Positions 22,473-34,306 of a DNA stretch of 64,000 nucleotides are shown piece by piece. Each line of letters begins with the position of its first letter. Position 1 is the first letter of the stretch. A model generated the notes under the pieces. It ran no database searches. It was not told where the DNA came from and worked only from the letters and a program-made list of their open reading frames with translations. A program made the translations under genes and the position numbers. Origin of the DNA: Sorghum bicolor (Eukaryota; Streptophyta; Magnoliopsida; Poales; Poaceae); NCBI RefSeq assembly GCF_000003195.3, contig NC_012872.2:19176491-19240490 (forward strand), written 5' to 3'.

Positions 22473-23065
22473 CTAATAACCCGATCGAGATAGCTTTAGC
22501 CTACTAATATCTCTTAGCGCTCTAAACTCAGGCTTTGCAAGGACGCTGGTCGGGTCGTGATATTCTCCTTCGGTGGGAATGGCTTCTCTCAAGAGAAAAG
22601 TGCAGAGGTCCTCAACTATGTTGTATAGAACAGTTTCAGTCACGCTCTTCGTCTTTTCCAACTCATGTTGCTGCAGAGGAAGTTAGAAACATCATAAATT
22701 TATAGTTCATATAACACATGCTTAGCAACAAAAAATGACACAATTATATAAACGACTATTAGAGCAATACCTTAGAAGGGTTAGTTACATATCTTCCGGT
22801 CTCTCTCATGAACTCGCAGACGTAGAATCCACAGTGGACCGATCGACTGGTTGCTTATGGCACTGATGTATGACAAAAAAGTGGATATTTATTAGTTGCA
22901 ACATCGTCATATGCATATTATATTTATAAAAGACAGTTTGTGATATTTTGGTACGTACCGGCCATTTATAAAATAATCTCAATGGCTGCCCCGGTTCTGA
23001 TGAATTGCACCTTCCACCTTTGATCTTATAATACCTATAGGCCCTATAGTATCGAATACACAATC
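22473..23065 (-). pseudogene. CACTA accessory gene, Ulp1-like C-terminal exons
   Basis: Three exons: about 22,959-23,065 (YYRAYRYYKIKGG... FYKWP), 22,771-22,862 (CHKQP... then CGFYVCEFMRETGRYVTNPSK) and 22,473-22,670 (ends KLSRSGY, stop). W-P-C-H-K-Q-P followed by D/H-C-G-x-Y-V-C-E-F is the catalytic-cysteine region of Ulp1/C48 protease domains in plant CACTA genes. A 1-nt shift falls between CHKQPV and CGFYVCEF, so the copy is broken just before the active-site Cys. The exons continue the gene at 53,592-56,513, now separated by Athila A. Confidence 0.8.
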
Positions 23066-23120
23066 CTCAAGTTATTCTGAAACTCTCATAAAAGTAGGTA
23101 TGAATATTTAATGTACTCAA

Positions 23121-24313
23121 TGTTGACGGTTCTTAAGTATCAATTTTAATTATCAAATAAACAAGGGAAAGGACCAATATACAAACAACACCTAGAATTA
23201 GGGTTTGATCTGACAGAATTCCATGAGTTTTGTTGTTTATCTGTTTCTGCAGGGGGTTATCAGGAAATAAGGAAGAAAGGCCCACATGTCGGGATTACAT
23301 AGAGATATTAACGCACCGCGTAATTTTCTACCATCTAGAAGACTCCAGAAGCCACGGGAACGAACGGGAAGGCGATCGGGCCAGGGGGCAGGGCACCCGC
23401 CCTGGTGTTGTGCCCAATCATGTCCAAACTCGTGGATCATGCTCCACCATCCTAAAGGATCAAGGATAACCGTTCAATCAATGTCGGTTTGATCCAACAG
23501 CCCACGTTCACCTGAGAGGACTATATAAGCAGACCCCCTGGCCCCTGGAGGAGAACAAGTTCATCATAGAGTTGAGAGGTGCCCTCGAAGGATAACCTTT
23601 CCTCTAAATAGACTTAGGGCTTAGCATCTAATGTGAGTAGACTAGATCTACTAGATTGAGAGAGATAGAGTGGAGGTGTAGATCGGAGAAAGCCCGGCAT
23701 GTCGGTGTCTACTCTGAGGTTGTGCCTGCGGGATCAAGTTCTCCTAACTCGAAGCTTGCTCCTAGGATTCTTCAGTATTTCAACTTCTAAATACTAGTAA
23801 GTTCTTGTTTTATTGTTCTTTGGTTTATGAGTTTACTTTAATCTCTTCGCATAGAGTTTAGAGTAATCATCTCTAGCGTAGGCGCGGTGTTTGGGCTAGG
23901 ATACTCATAGATATCCCCTGACTAGCTGGACCATGGTAGTAGCGAGGAACGTGACATTTCCGAGTTACCTTTGCAACTCATATCCCGTTAGTAGGATCGA
24001 TAGGGTTTATAGGTGCGGGTTGAACATCCTCTGTGGTGTCTAGATTCCGTGAGCCTCCCCAACAGAACAGTAGATTATCCTTACCAGGGTTAGAATGAGA
24101 TTAAGGTTGTAGTCTTCTCTATATATCGCTCACATCGAGAAACATTCTTTGTAGCCTAAAGATTAGTAGTAATAGACCGGGTTAGTCAGATGCACTCTTT
24201 CTCCTAGTGGTAAAAATATAAATACGATACTCTGGATAACATCCCGAGTGAAGTGCTCACCGATATCCGTACGCTTGCGGATGAATTCCTTATTGCGTTC
24301 CTAAATATCAACA
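23121..24313 (+). repeat. Athila A 5' LTR
   Basis: It begins TGTTGACGG and ends TCAACA (1,193 bp). TATATAAG is at 23,521. One GGGCACCCGCCCT motif lies at 23,391-23,403, about 118 bp upstream of the TATA. The partner LTR has two copies 21 bp apart. Confidence 0.93.
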
Positions 24314-24321
24314 AGCATTTC

Positions 24322-24339
24322 TAGCGCCGTTGCCGAGGA
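24322..24339 (+). promoter_or_regulatory. Athila A primer-binding site
   Basis: TAGCGCCGTTGCCGAGGA starts 9 nt inside the LTR. It resembles TGGCGCCGTTGCCGGGGA, the common plant gypsy site thought to pair with tRNA-Asp. The tRNA identity is inferred. Confidence 0.7.
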
Positions 24340-24444
24340 GAAAGACGATTTGCTGAGATAACCTTGAGTCTTACTACTAGCTTGTATTTATACTTTTATC
24401 TTTTCTTATCTTTTTATATTCTTTACTTTCTTTATTCTTACCTT

Positions 24445-25314
24445 ATGGAAAACCAAGATTCTAAATCAATCTATCAATTTGCAACACCTTCGGAGACTGA
24501 CCTTTTACCATGGGAGTCATCATAGCCTATCCAAACATCCCAGTATAAGTTAAGTTCCAGGTTGATTGCTATGATTCAAAACCTATCTCTTTCAGGAAAG
24601 GAAGACGAAAACCCTTACCATCATATTAGAGATTTTGAGCAAACATGTGATTGTCTTCGCATTGAAGGCATTTCTGATAAAACTTTACGTTGGAAGCTTT
24701 TTCCTTTTTCTTTAAGGGGAGAAGCTAGACAATGGTATAATCAGAATGTAAGTCAACAACGAGGTGAATGGGGAGTTTTACGAGCCAACTTTTGTCTAGA
24801 TTTTTATTCCCTCGACCGAATCAGAGACCTTAGACTCGAAGTCCTATCTTTTAAACAAAAAGATAATGAAACTTTGGGAAAATCCTGGAAACATTTTTCT
24901 GATCTTTTAGAATCTGGTCCAAACCTTAATCTTGAAGACCCTGTTCTTTTATTTCACTTTTTTCGAGGTCTTCAGAAAGATCGTAAACAAATGCTAGATA
25001 CAATGTCTAGAGGTTCTTTCTTTCGCATCCCTACTGATGATGCTAGAGTGATCCTAGATAGAATCCTAGAAGCTGAGATGGATAATACCCTTCATGATGA
25101 AACCCACGAAGCCGAAGTAGACACTCTGCCAAATTCTCCATCTACTTTAGCTATCCCAAGTTCTGAGCCACAAAAGGAAGAAATTCCACCACCTGATTTC
25201 ATGCTGGATACAGAATCTGATCTTTTTGCCGATTTTGGAAACATTTCAAACTACCATTCTATTGACAAACCCCAAAACGGCCATTTTAGCATTTGTTTGC
25301 CAACTGAATATTAA
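24445..25314 (+). pseudogene. Athila A gag
   Basis: The first ATG in frame is 24,445. TAG at 24,523-24,525 and TAA at 25,312-25,314 interrupt a frame that otherwise runs straight into pol. The capsid segment shows HIRDFEQTCDCLRIEGI, LFPFSLRGEARQWYNQ and LLFHFFRGLQKDRKQML, typical of Athila-group gag (R-x-W-Y/F after F-P-F-S-L). It would assemble virus-like particles. Confidence 0.88.
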
Positions 25315-27109
25315 TTGAGAGAGCTTATCTCAGTCATGAGTAGCGAATGGTTGGAAGGGTTAGAGCTATCCTCTGATGTGATCCGTTTGGACACACCTCC
25401 TATAACTATACGCTGTGCTTATGATTCGGATCAATTTGATGCTCTCTATAATCCTGTTGTGGGGATCAACGTCATGTATGAATCTTTTGCACTTAAATTA
25501 TTTAAAAATTTGGTCTTAACCCCCACAACAAAGGTCATAAAGGAATCTTCGGGACGATTAGTCCCCAGTCTTGGAATCATTAATGTCCTACCCCTCATGG
25601 TAGAAGGCTCCATGGTTCATTTGAACTTCTATATCTTTGATACATGGGACTTCGACCTGTTGATAGGACAACCTTTTAGAAGACTCCTTTACGAAGGTCA
25701 TACTGGAAAACTACACATTTCTTTTGGAAAAACTTCTAAATTTCCAGTAACAATTTCACACTCCTTAAATAATAAGGCTGAGTCATATCTTTTGCCTGAT
25801 CCTATGGAGGAGGTAAAGGCTGCATCTCTAGAGCTTTTAGAAGAACCAGACTTAGAAGACGAAGCTCCCTTCTTCACAGAAGAAGAAGCTGAACCATCTG
25901 AACCTAAACCCTTAGACGAGTTTGCAGAAACGCCTAGACCTCCCATAGAGGTTAAAACTTTACCACCCGGTCTTATCTATGCTTTCCTAAACAATAATCC
26001 AGAGTTTCCTGTGATCATTAGTGATAAACTCACTCAGGAGCAAACTCTGGGATTAATGACCATTCTTGAGAAACATCACTCAGTTTTTGGCTACTCACTC
26101 CAAGATCTTACAAGAATCAATCCTATGATTTGCACCCATCGTATTCCGACAGATCCTTCTGTTTCACCTTCTCGAGAGCCCCAACGTAGACTAAATAATG
26201 CGATGAGAGAGGTAGTTAAAAAGGAAGTTATAAAGTTGCTGCATACAGGGATTATATATCCTGTGCCGCACAGTGAGTGGGTGAGCCCAGTTCAAGTTGT
26301 GCCTAAAAAGGGAGGCATGACTGTTGTTACGAATAAAAAGAACGAGCTAAATCCGCAACACACCGTCACAGGGTGGCGGATGTGCATAGACTATAGAAAA
26401 TTAAACAAAGCCACGAGAAAAGATCATTTTCCTTTACCTTTCATAGATGAGATGCTAGAGCGATTAGCGAACCATTCGTTCTTTTGTTTCTTAGATGGAT
26501 ATTCAGGGTATCACCAGATCCCGATCCATCCCGATGATCAAAGCAAAACTAATTTTACATGCCCATACGGAACTTATGCTTACCGTAGAATGTCTTTTGG
26601 GTTATGTAATGCACCAGCTTCTTTTCAAAGATGCATGATGTCTATATTTTCTGATATGATTGAAGAGATTATGGAAGTTTTCATGGATGATTTCTCTGTT
26701 TATGGAAAAACTTTTGATAGTTGTCTTGAAAACTTAGACAAGGTTTTGCAAAGATGTGAAGAAAAGCACTTAGTCCTTAATTTCGAAAAATGTCATTTTA
26801 TGGTTAGGGAAGGAATAGTGTTGGGACACCTAGTGTATGAAAGAGGTATTGAGGTAGATAGAGCTAAAATTGAAGTAATTGAACAACTACCTCCACCTGT
26901 GAATATAAAAGGAATTCGAAGCTTTCTTGGCCATGCTGGTTTTTATCGCAGATTCATAAAAGATTTTTCATTTATTGCTAGAACACTTACTCTTTTGCTA
27001 GCCAAGGATGCTCCTTTCGAATTTGATGATGCATGCCTAACATCTTTCAACTTATTAAAGAATGCACGCATCTCGGCACCAATCATTCAACCCCCTGATT
27101 GGTCGTTGC
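25315..27109 (+). pseudogene. Athila A protease and reverse transcriptase
   Basis: Same frame as gag. The degenerate protease-like region (ALYNPVVGINVM... FDLLIGQPF) has Asn-Pro where the catalytic Asp-Ser/Leu-Gly is usual, so proteolytic activity is doubtful. RT blocks: WRMCIDYRKLNKATRKDH, FLDGYSGYHQI, RMSFGLCNAPASFQRCM, the catalytic VFMDDFSVYG, and VLGHLVYERGIEVD. The frame is cut at 27,109 by element B, exactly at the RT to RNase H transition, and resumes in frame at 48,220. Confidence 0.92.
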
Positions 27110-28625
27110 TGTTGACGGTCGTTAAGTACTAAAATTAAAAATCAAATAAACATGGAAAAGGATCAATATGCACCAAACATCTAGAATTAGGGTTTTATCT
27201 GACAGAATTCCACGAGCTTTGGTGTTTATCTATTTCTGCAGGGGGTTATCAGAAAATATGGAGAGAAGGCCCACATGTCATGTTTACAATGAGATAATTA
27301 CGTGCCGTGCAATTTTCCTCAATCTGGAAGAGTCTAGAAGCCAGGGAACAAACGGGAGACCGGACGGGCTCGGGGGCAGGGCGCCCGCCCTCCCCCCTTG
27401 GGCGCCCGCCCTAGTCTCGGGGCCAATCCGAACCAAACTCTTGGATCGTGTTCCACCGACCTAAAGGATCAAGGAAAACCGTGCGATCAATGTCAGTTTG
27501 ATCCAACGGCCCAAATTCACTTGAAAGGACTATATAACCAAGGCCTCTCCACCTCTGGGGAAGAGAAGAGAAGAGGAGAAATCATTATCAGAGGTAGCCA
27601 TCAAAGTTAGGGTTTAGAGCTTCTCTCCCACAGAGAATTAGAATTAGCTACTCCCTAATCCTACAAGTTTAGAGGATTGATTAGATAGCAATTAGAGAAG
27701 TAGAGCACTACGCTATGGATTCGGATCTTCGGTAATAAAGATTGGTATTATTCATATCTTTCTCTAATACTTTGTTCTAATTACATTATGTCTCTATTTA
27801 TTATGCTCTTAGTTTGCTCTAGTTCTATATTTGATATAGTTATGATTGATAATGAGTTTATGTATAAGTTTGCAAAGCGCTTAGCTCTTAACTCGAGGGA
27901 GTTAAGTGGTAGATCACATGTGGGCGAGGTGCTTAGATGTTATTTACCTGCAAATGTATCTTATTGGCCGGGTCGTGTGGTAGTTCGCGATAGTGACAGC
28001 TTCGTTGATTCTTATATAGTCCACCCTCCGTCGATAGGACAGGCAGAATTTGTATTACGGAGTAAGTCTTATGATGTTCTGATTTACTTTAGCAATGTTC
28101 CTTATACATGAATGAAGAGTCTTTTATGCTATACATGATCTTGTAGATAACTAGAGTAGATTGTGACTTAGTAGATAGTAGATAACTTAGAATCCATTCT
28201 CTAGCTAATCCGACGTCACCTACATATATGAGGAGTAGTCTATTTTCTAATCGCTGTGTTATTTACCCATGAACTTATAATTCATTATCATTATCTTTAT
28301 GGTTTACCCCCTGCCAAAGTAAGTGACTGTGTCACGAGTTTCTCATTAGTAATCATGTTCTTGCAAGTTTATCTCTAGTCTATACCGTGATAGATTTAAT
28401 CCTTATTTTAATTTCACCCCTTGTTCTCTTAAGCAAAATTATAAATAACGATACCTAGAATACTTATCCTGGTGAAATGCTACAATGAGGTGTTTTATCT
28501 GTGCGCTTGCGGATAGAATAGATTATTTTCTAGAGAGCCTCCATACTTATAAATACCTTTGTACACTCTCGCATCATGCTGGGGATGACAACCTAGTATT
28601 CTAGTGGTGTTAGCTAGTGTCAACA
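27110..28625 (+). repeat. Athila B 5' LTR
   Basis: It begins TGTTGACGGTC and ends GTCAACA (1,516 bp). TATATAAC is at 27,531. Two GGGCGCCCGCCCT motifs lie at 27,379-27,391 and 27,400-27,412, 21 bp apart. It contains a chance-looking 107-codon frame at 27,788-28,111. Confidence 0.93.
27379..27412. repeat. Paired GGGCGCCCGCCCT motif, 21-bp spacing (LTR B)
   Basis: Two identical 13-bp copies start 21 bp apart, about 118 bp upstream of the LTR TATA. The same pair at the same spacing is at 52,412/52,433 (LTR A), 31,366/31,387 (internal B) and, reversed, 49,943/49,964 (internal A). Confidence 0.85.
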
Positions 28626-28633
28626 AGCATTTC

Positions 28634-28651
28634 TAGCGCCGTTACCGGGGA
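28634..28651 (+). promoter_or_regulatory. Athila B primer-binding site
   Basis: TAGCGCCGTTACCGGGGA starts 9 nt inside the LTR. It is the same type and spacing as in element A. Confidence 0.7.
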
Positions 28652-28937
28652 CCAAAAGGGTAATACATAGGAACGGTAAGGAAAGTCAGGAAATCAGTCA
28701 AGGTTATTCACATAAAACATTAGACTAGACTATAGAGAAATAATTGCATAAAACAGCTACTAAGTGAGAAATCATAACAAGGCACCTCTGCTTTGGTAGG
28801 TTCACCTTGTTGTTTTTCTATGTTTATATTTTTATACAGGGTATATTAGGATTGACTTTGGGTACATTCAACTCTTCATCATCAGAACCAAAGCAATCAA
28901 GAAAGAAAGAAGAAGCTAGCTACCAATTGCTGAAGCT

Positions 28938-30877
28938 ATGGCACAGAAGACCCTGCAAGAATTCTCTGCTCCAAGTCTTGAGAACATTCCAACTGGTCCA
29001 AGATTTGCAGTAGAAGGAGTACCCGAGTTTGAGCTCAAGTCAAGCCTCATCAATTTGGTGCAAGCTACACAATTCAGTGGAAAGGCACATGAAGATGCTA
29101 GTGCACACTTGCAGAATTTCTTAGAAATTGGAAGCACAATCCACATCAACGGAGTTGACAAAGACGTCATACTGCTTCGCCTTTTTCCATTCTCACTAGA
29201 AGGGAAAGCAAGGAAGTGGTTCTACACTCATCAAGATAACATCAACAACTGGACGAACTTGTCAAATGCCTTTCTATCAAAGTTTTTCCCTATAGGCAAA
29301 ACAACTACCTTAAGAGGAAATATTGTCAGTTTCCAACAGCAGAAGACAGACACCAGAAGCATGGGAGCGTTTTCAAGGATACATATCAGATTGTCCTCAC
29401 CATGGAATGGCCGCATGGTTACTTATGCAAACCTTCTACCATGGATTAACCCAGAAGGCTCGTGAGTGCCTAGATGCATCTGCTAAAGGATCATTCTTGG
29501 AGCTTACAATTGGAAAAGCAGAGATACATTTGGATAAGATAGCAGAAAACCAAAGCTAGTTCCAAGATAAAGCTCAACAATTTCATCAAACTGAAGAAAT
29601 ACCAGAAGAAGTAAATGCATTATCAACCAAGATGGAAAATTTGCTCCATTGGATTGACCAGAGGGCCAAGTTCAAAGAAGATCAAAGGGCCATTGAGACA
29701 ACATACAAATATCAACCCACTTCGAGTCAACCCAATAGCAAAGGTATGAATTCAGGTAACACTTTCAAGCAACTTTCATTAAAAGAGATAATTGCTCAAC
29801 AAACCAAAATTAATGATGAAGTTAAACAAAGGCTAGATACAAATGAATCATCTCTAAAAGATATACACAATAAAATGGATTTTCTATTAACTGCCTTTGA
29901 TGAGCAAAACACTCTTAATAAAAGGGTAGAGCTTAAATTAATAAAGTTAGCTGCTGCACTGCCTGTTGCTACTAACATTGAGCAGGTAAAGAATATAACT
30001 ACTAGAGGAGGCAAAGCCACCAGGGATCCCCCATACCCAAAAGAGAAACAAAGAACATCAGCACCAGTGCAACCAGCAGTGATAGAAGAAGAAAGTCCAA
30101 CTGAAGCAGAAGATCTGCTACAACCACCAAGAGCTGGAGAAATGAGGAAAGATTTTCACGACACCAACTATTTGCCATTTCCTAGAAGAAACAGAGGACT
30201 GCAGTCGGATGAGCAGTTTGGTAAGTTTGTAGAGGTCATTCAGAAATTATATGTCAACATACCTCTACTTGATGCCATATAGGTACCCACATATGCAAAG
30301 TACATCAGAGATATTCTTAACAAGAAGAGACCACCGCCCACCACTGAGGTTATGAAGTTGACAGAAGAATGTAGTGCGGCCATCCTCAATAAACCACCAA
30401 GAACGAAGAAGGATCCAGGATGCCCCACTATTGATTGCTCAATCGGAAACCAACACTTCAATAATGCACTTTGTGATCTCAGAGCAAGTGTCAGTGTGAT
30501 GCCAGCATCAGTCTACAAAAAGCTTGAGCATACGACCCTAGAACCAACATCAATGTGCCTACAACTAGCAGATCAATCAGTTCGACATCGCTGAAAACAT
30601 TCCAGTCAAGATCAGAGATTTCCTTGTGCTAGTAGACTTCGTGGTACTGGACATGAGTCCTGACTCAAAAGTGTCCATTATCCTTGGAAAGCCATTTCTG
30701 AGCACCGCCAATGCCCACATTGATGTCGAGAAAGGAGAAATCAAGTTCAATATCAACGGAAAAGAAGAACACTTCACATTCAAGCCCAGACCAGAGAGAG
30801 ACTCTACAGTGAAGGAAGTTCATGAAGAAGAACCACTGGAGACACCATCTCTGGAGGACGGTAATTCAGAAGATTAA
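28938..30877 (+). pseudogene. Athila B gag-protease
   Basis: It starts at ATG 28,938. The capsid region has FSGKAHEDASAHLQNFLEI, LFPFSLEGKARKWFYTH and LSKFFPIGKT. A frameshift near 29,360 leads into PEAWERFQGYISDCPHHGM and the rest. TAG stops lie at 29,557 and 30,280, and a second frameshift near 30,595. The protease core reads ALCDLRASVSVMP: Arg replaces the Gly of the catalytic D-x-G. The ILGKPFLSTANAHID block follows. The frame ends in TAA at 30,875-30,877, where RT would be expected, and no RT follows. Confidence 0.88.
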
Positions 30878-31414
30878 AAGATTTGGAGGTCCAGCTCGGG
30901 GGACCTAAAAATCCCAAACCCTCACCGGGAGGTAAATCGGTATTTATCCACATTGTTTAAATTCTTGCATAATTAATTCTTGCATTAGTCATATTTATTC
31001 ATAGCATTATTATAATAATAAAAAGCCAATAATATTTATGGTGTGTAATAACCCATATTTATTAATTATTGTGGAGGCACAAAAATATTTTTCCATTATC
31101 ATTTCAATAAGTTTTAATTCTCATAGATTTTTCTGCATTATATTTAATCATAGCAACCTTCTAGAAGCATGACCCACACTCCTTGGGTCCCACATGTCAT
31201 ACACCATACCTCACATACATCCCATCACATTATTTGATCCACCAACATAACTCCACTCACTAGCACTTTTCCACCGGCCAACCACCACCCATGATCCATT
31301 ATTTTGCGTAAGAGTTAAGCAAAGAAGGGAGTGGAGAAAGGGCAGCCAGGATGGGCACCAAAGGTGGGCGCCCGCCCACCTATAGAGGGCGCCTGCCCTG
31401 TCCCCTCTTCCTCC
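30878..31414. other. Athila B intergenic region with GC motif pair
   Basis: AT-rich noncoding sequence stands where RT, RNase H and integrase would be expected. Near its end lie GGGCGCCCGCCC (31,366-31,377) and GGGCGCCTGCCCT (31,387-31,399), 21 bp apart, just upstream of a TATA box. Confidence 0.7.
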
Positions 31415-31421
31415 TATAAAT
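31415..31421 (+). promoter_or_regulatory. Internal TATA box of Athila B second gene
   Basis: TATAAAT lies in a CT-rich setting (CTCTTCCTCCTATAAAT). A leader with a plausible intron follows: donor GTAAGTAG at 31,587, acceptor TTTACAG ending 31,763, then the ATG at 31,765. Confidence 0.55.
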
Positions 31422-31764
31422 TGCCACCTCCTGCCTCCATCTCCATCACACAAGCATTCCAGAAAACCACGCAAGTTTCAGTTTCCAGAGAAGGAGCTCT
31501 TGTAGTGAAGAGAGAAGAGAGTAGAGAGGAAGAGAAGAGTGGGAAAGAAGTTGGAAGTTTTTGAGTAAGAGAGTGAGTTTCACCTAGTAAGTAGTGATCC
31601 TGCTGTCCAAAGCGGAAGTAAAAGTTGTTAGGGGAGGTTCTGCCAAAATAAAAACTTGTCTTGAATGACTAACCCCTAGACTACTGACATTCCGGACAGC
31701 TGACCACTAATATTTTCTCTCACATTTTCCACTAGTTGTGTTTTTGCCAACTTTTGTTTACAGG

Positions 31765-33321
31765 ATGTTCAAGAAGGTGAAGAACGCAGGGAAGGCCCTC
31801 AAGAACATAGGTACAAGGAGTTCATCCCGACACTCCTCGCACCCATCAAAGATGAGCGTCGACCCGACGTGCACACAAGCTCCGTCATCTTCATCTGATC
31901 AGCAAGTCAAGGTCCTCCTCAAGATAGGAGACCTTGGACTAAAGACCCGAAGGGAAAAGGAAGTTTACCAGCAACTGAAGAACAAAGATTTCATTCACAC
32001 CCCTACTCTTGATCCAATCTTGCTACAAGAAACAAGTATGGATACAGAATTCGACTTAATTTTCTAGATGTTAGGTTGGACATATTTTTGAAACATAACT
32101 GAGCTGGGTTCTCATCTTCTCACCCTTGAATTTCTTTGCACTTTACAATATTATGAGGGGGGAATTGTTTTTCGGATGTTCAAACAGGAGATTATGTTGT
32201 CTTGGAGAGAACTGAGCGACCATCTTGGTTTCTCTTCAAGATGCATCCTGAACATTGACTCCGACCTACCTAATTTTGAGAGACACCAGTTCTGGATAGA
32301 GATATCTAGAGATAATTTTTATAGTCAAGCCCGAACCAGTGACATGGAACACCCCACTCTTAGGATGTTCCACAAATGGCTTGGGTACAATCTTTTCTAT
32401 CGTGATGATATTAGGAAAGTAAGAGTAGGAGATTTATAACTTCTATATGCTACCATTAATAAAGTACCCACTTCACCTGTTACACTTTTGGTTTCTCATT
32501 GGCTTAGTATACCTAGTCTTCAGGGACCAGTAGGATGTACTTCACTTATCACTCGTCTAGCCTCTAATCTTCATTTACTAGAAAATTCATAACTGGAATT
32601 CATAGATGAGTTACGGATTTACCATGGCTATGACACATTTAGACAAGCTCGGATGTTAAAGAAAGAGGGGAATATAATGTATATGCTATATGATAATAAA
32701 GGCAAGATTCGGTTATCTAACCCAAACCTTGGCCTCTACGTTGTTCAAAATTTTTTGATTGAGATTGCAGTAACACAGATAAACCAGAGAGCTCCACAGC
32801 GAGTGGCATCTGAAAGGATGACCACCCATCAAGAACGCACCTGGTATGGAGCTGATCCCGGACCAGAAGAAGCAGCGCACCTGCATTATTGCGACTACAA
32901 CCCCCGAGTCCTTCGAGACCCATGGGTTTGACATGCGCAACCACAAGAGCCAACACAGGAGACATGGCCGGAGAGTCTAGATCACCAGTGGACAAACCCG
33001 CCTTTTCATACGGGTAGGTACTCCACTGATCCATATGGAGCTTCAGGGTCCAGACCTCCGCCCCAATTCGATTCATGACAATACTCCGACGCCTCCTACG
33101 CTTTCACGAACGACTACTACCAAGAGGCCGGTGCTTTCTTCACCCGTACCGACAACACTCTCCTCGACATCCAGAACATGCAAGCAGAACATGGACGACT
33201 CCTGGAACAGCAACAAAAATGGAACCAGGACCACGCCACTGCACTACAAGAACTGAGACAAGACACCACGACAATGAACGACAACATCACCACCATGATG
33301 CGATTCTGGAACATTGGGTAA
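31765..33321 (+). pseudogene. Athila B second gene (Athila ORF-like, function unknown)
   Basis: A single unshifted frame of 518 codons from ATG 31,765 to TAA 33,319-33,321, with six internal stops (32,065, 32,089, 32,437, 32,590, 32,929, 33,076). It has a basic N-terminus (MFKKVKNAGKALKNIG), a central domain with HPTLRMFHKWLGYNLFYRDD, and a C-terminal coiled coil (NMQAEHGRLLEQQQKW). The central HPTLR...WL...LFyR pattern resembles the ATHILA ORF-1 type domain in the envelope-like position of this lineage. No membrane segment was seen, so an envelope role is unsupported. Every stop can be reached by a C-to-T or G-to-A change from Gln, Arg or Trp codons. Confidence 0.72.
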
Positions 33322-33849
33322 GACCGACGACCACATCCAGCTTGGGGGAGTTCCTCCCCAATTTATCAAGTAAGTTTTTATTTGCTCTTCTTATTTATTC
33401 TTTTCTATTTTAGTATTTTATCTTAAAGAGAAAAACTTAGAAAACCCAATAAATATTTTCTTGCTTTAATTTACTGCATTCTATAAACATGAAAACAAAA
33501 TAAAAAGAGTGTGTAGATAAGTGTGCTTTATTTTTTCTGTTAAATTTAATCTCTAGAAAAAATAAAAAGACCAAAAAATATATATATATGATGGAAATGA
33601 TGAACAGTTGCTCTGTTTACTTACTTACAAATACCTAGCTTTTATATTAGAGTTCTTCCAGGAATTACTAAAAACTGAAATTACTATCTTTGGGAAGCAT
33701 AAAACTAAAGTCTAGGTAAGAGAAAGACATGATATAAAGTTTGAGCTACTATTTATCTTATTCCTACTACACTAAGTTCTGGAGATTTATTTTGGAAACT
33801 TACAAATCACATGATGAGTTCCTAGCATTACAAACTTCCTACCACAGCC
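33322..33849. other. Athila B 3' noncoding region, left part
   Basis: AT-rich sequence with no coding signal. It is interrupted at 33,850 by Tat-2 and resumes at 45,709. Confidence 0.6.
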
Positions 33850-34258
33850 TGTGGGGGTATAAACCCCTATACCCTCATAGTCCTATATGGGCCGCACCAT
33901 TAGAGGTGGCTCGGCCCACAGGATGAAGACGTGCGGCGCACGACTGGTCGGCGTGCACCGCAAGACTACAAGATATTGTACCAAATAGGATAGTTTACTT
34001 GTAACTCTGTCCCTTCACGATATATAAGGAGGGGCAGGGGTCCCCTAGAGGACAAGTCAGACATCATTATTCTCTCAACACAAATCAATACAATCAGACG
34101 CAGGACGTAGGTATTACGCCAACTTGGCGGCCGAACCTGGATAAAAAGCTTGCCTGTGTCTTGCGTCACCATCGAGTTCGTAGTTTGCGCACCGTCTACC
34201 GATAAACTACTACCGTGGGTATACCCCAAGGTAGACTGCCGACCAGCTTTCGTCGACA
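33850..34258 (+). repeat. Tat-2 5' LTR
   Basis: It begins TGTGGGGGTATAAACCCC and ends GTCGACA. TATATAAGG is at 34,021. It differs from 45,295-45,703 at three CpG sites. Confidence 0.97.
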
Positions 34259-34259
34259 G

Positions 34260-34277
34260 TGGCGCGCCAGGTAGGGG
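34260..34277 (+). promoter_or_regulatory. Tat-2 primer-binding site
   Basis: TGGCGCGCCAGGTAGGGG lies 1 nt after the LTR. The pairing tRNA was not identified here. Confidence 0.75.
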
Positions 34278-34306
34278 GTGTGCGTACAACTTCTCCGACG
34301 AACAAG

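Noticed and set aside
22473..22661. Stand-alone small gene
   Set aside because: It has a splice acceptor at its start and continues the Ulp1-like exons upstream, so it is the last exon of the CACTA accessory gene.
27788..28111. 107-codon ORF inside the B LTR, also at 47,382-47,705
   Set aside because: The two copies differ by four amino-acid changes and two silent ones, as expected without selection. It is duplicated only because the LTR is.
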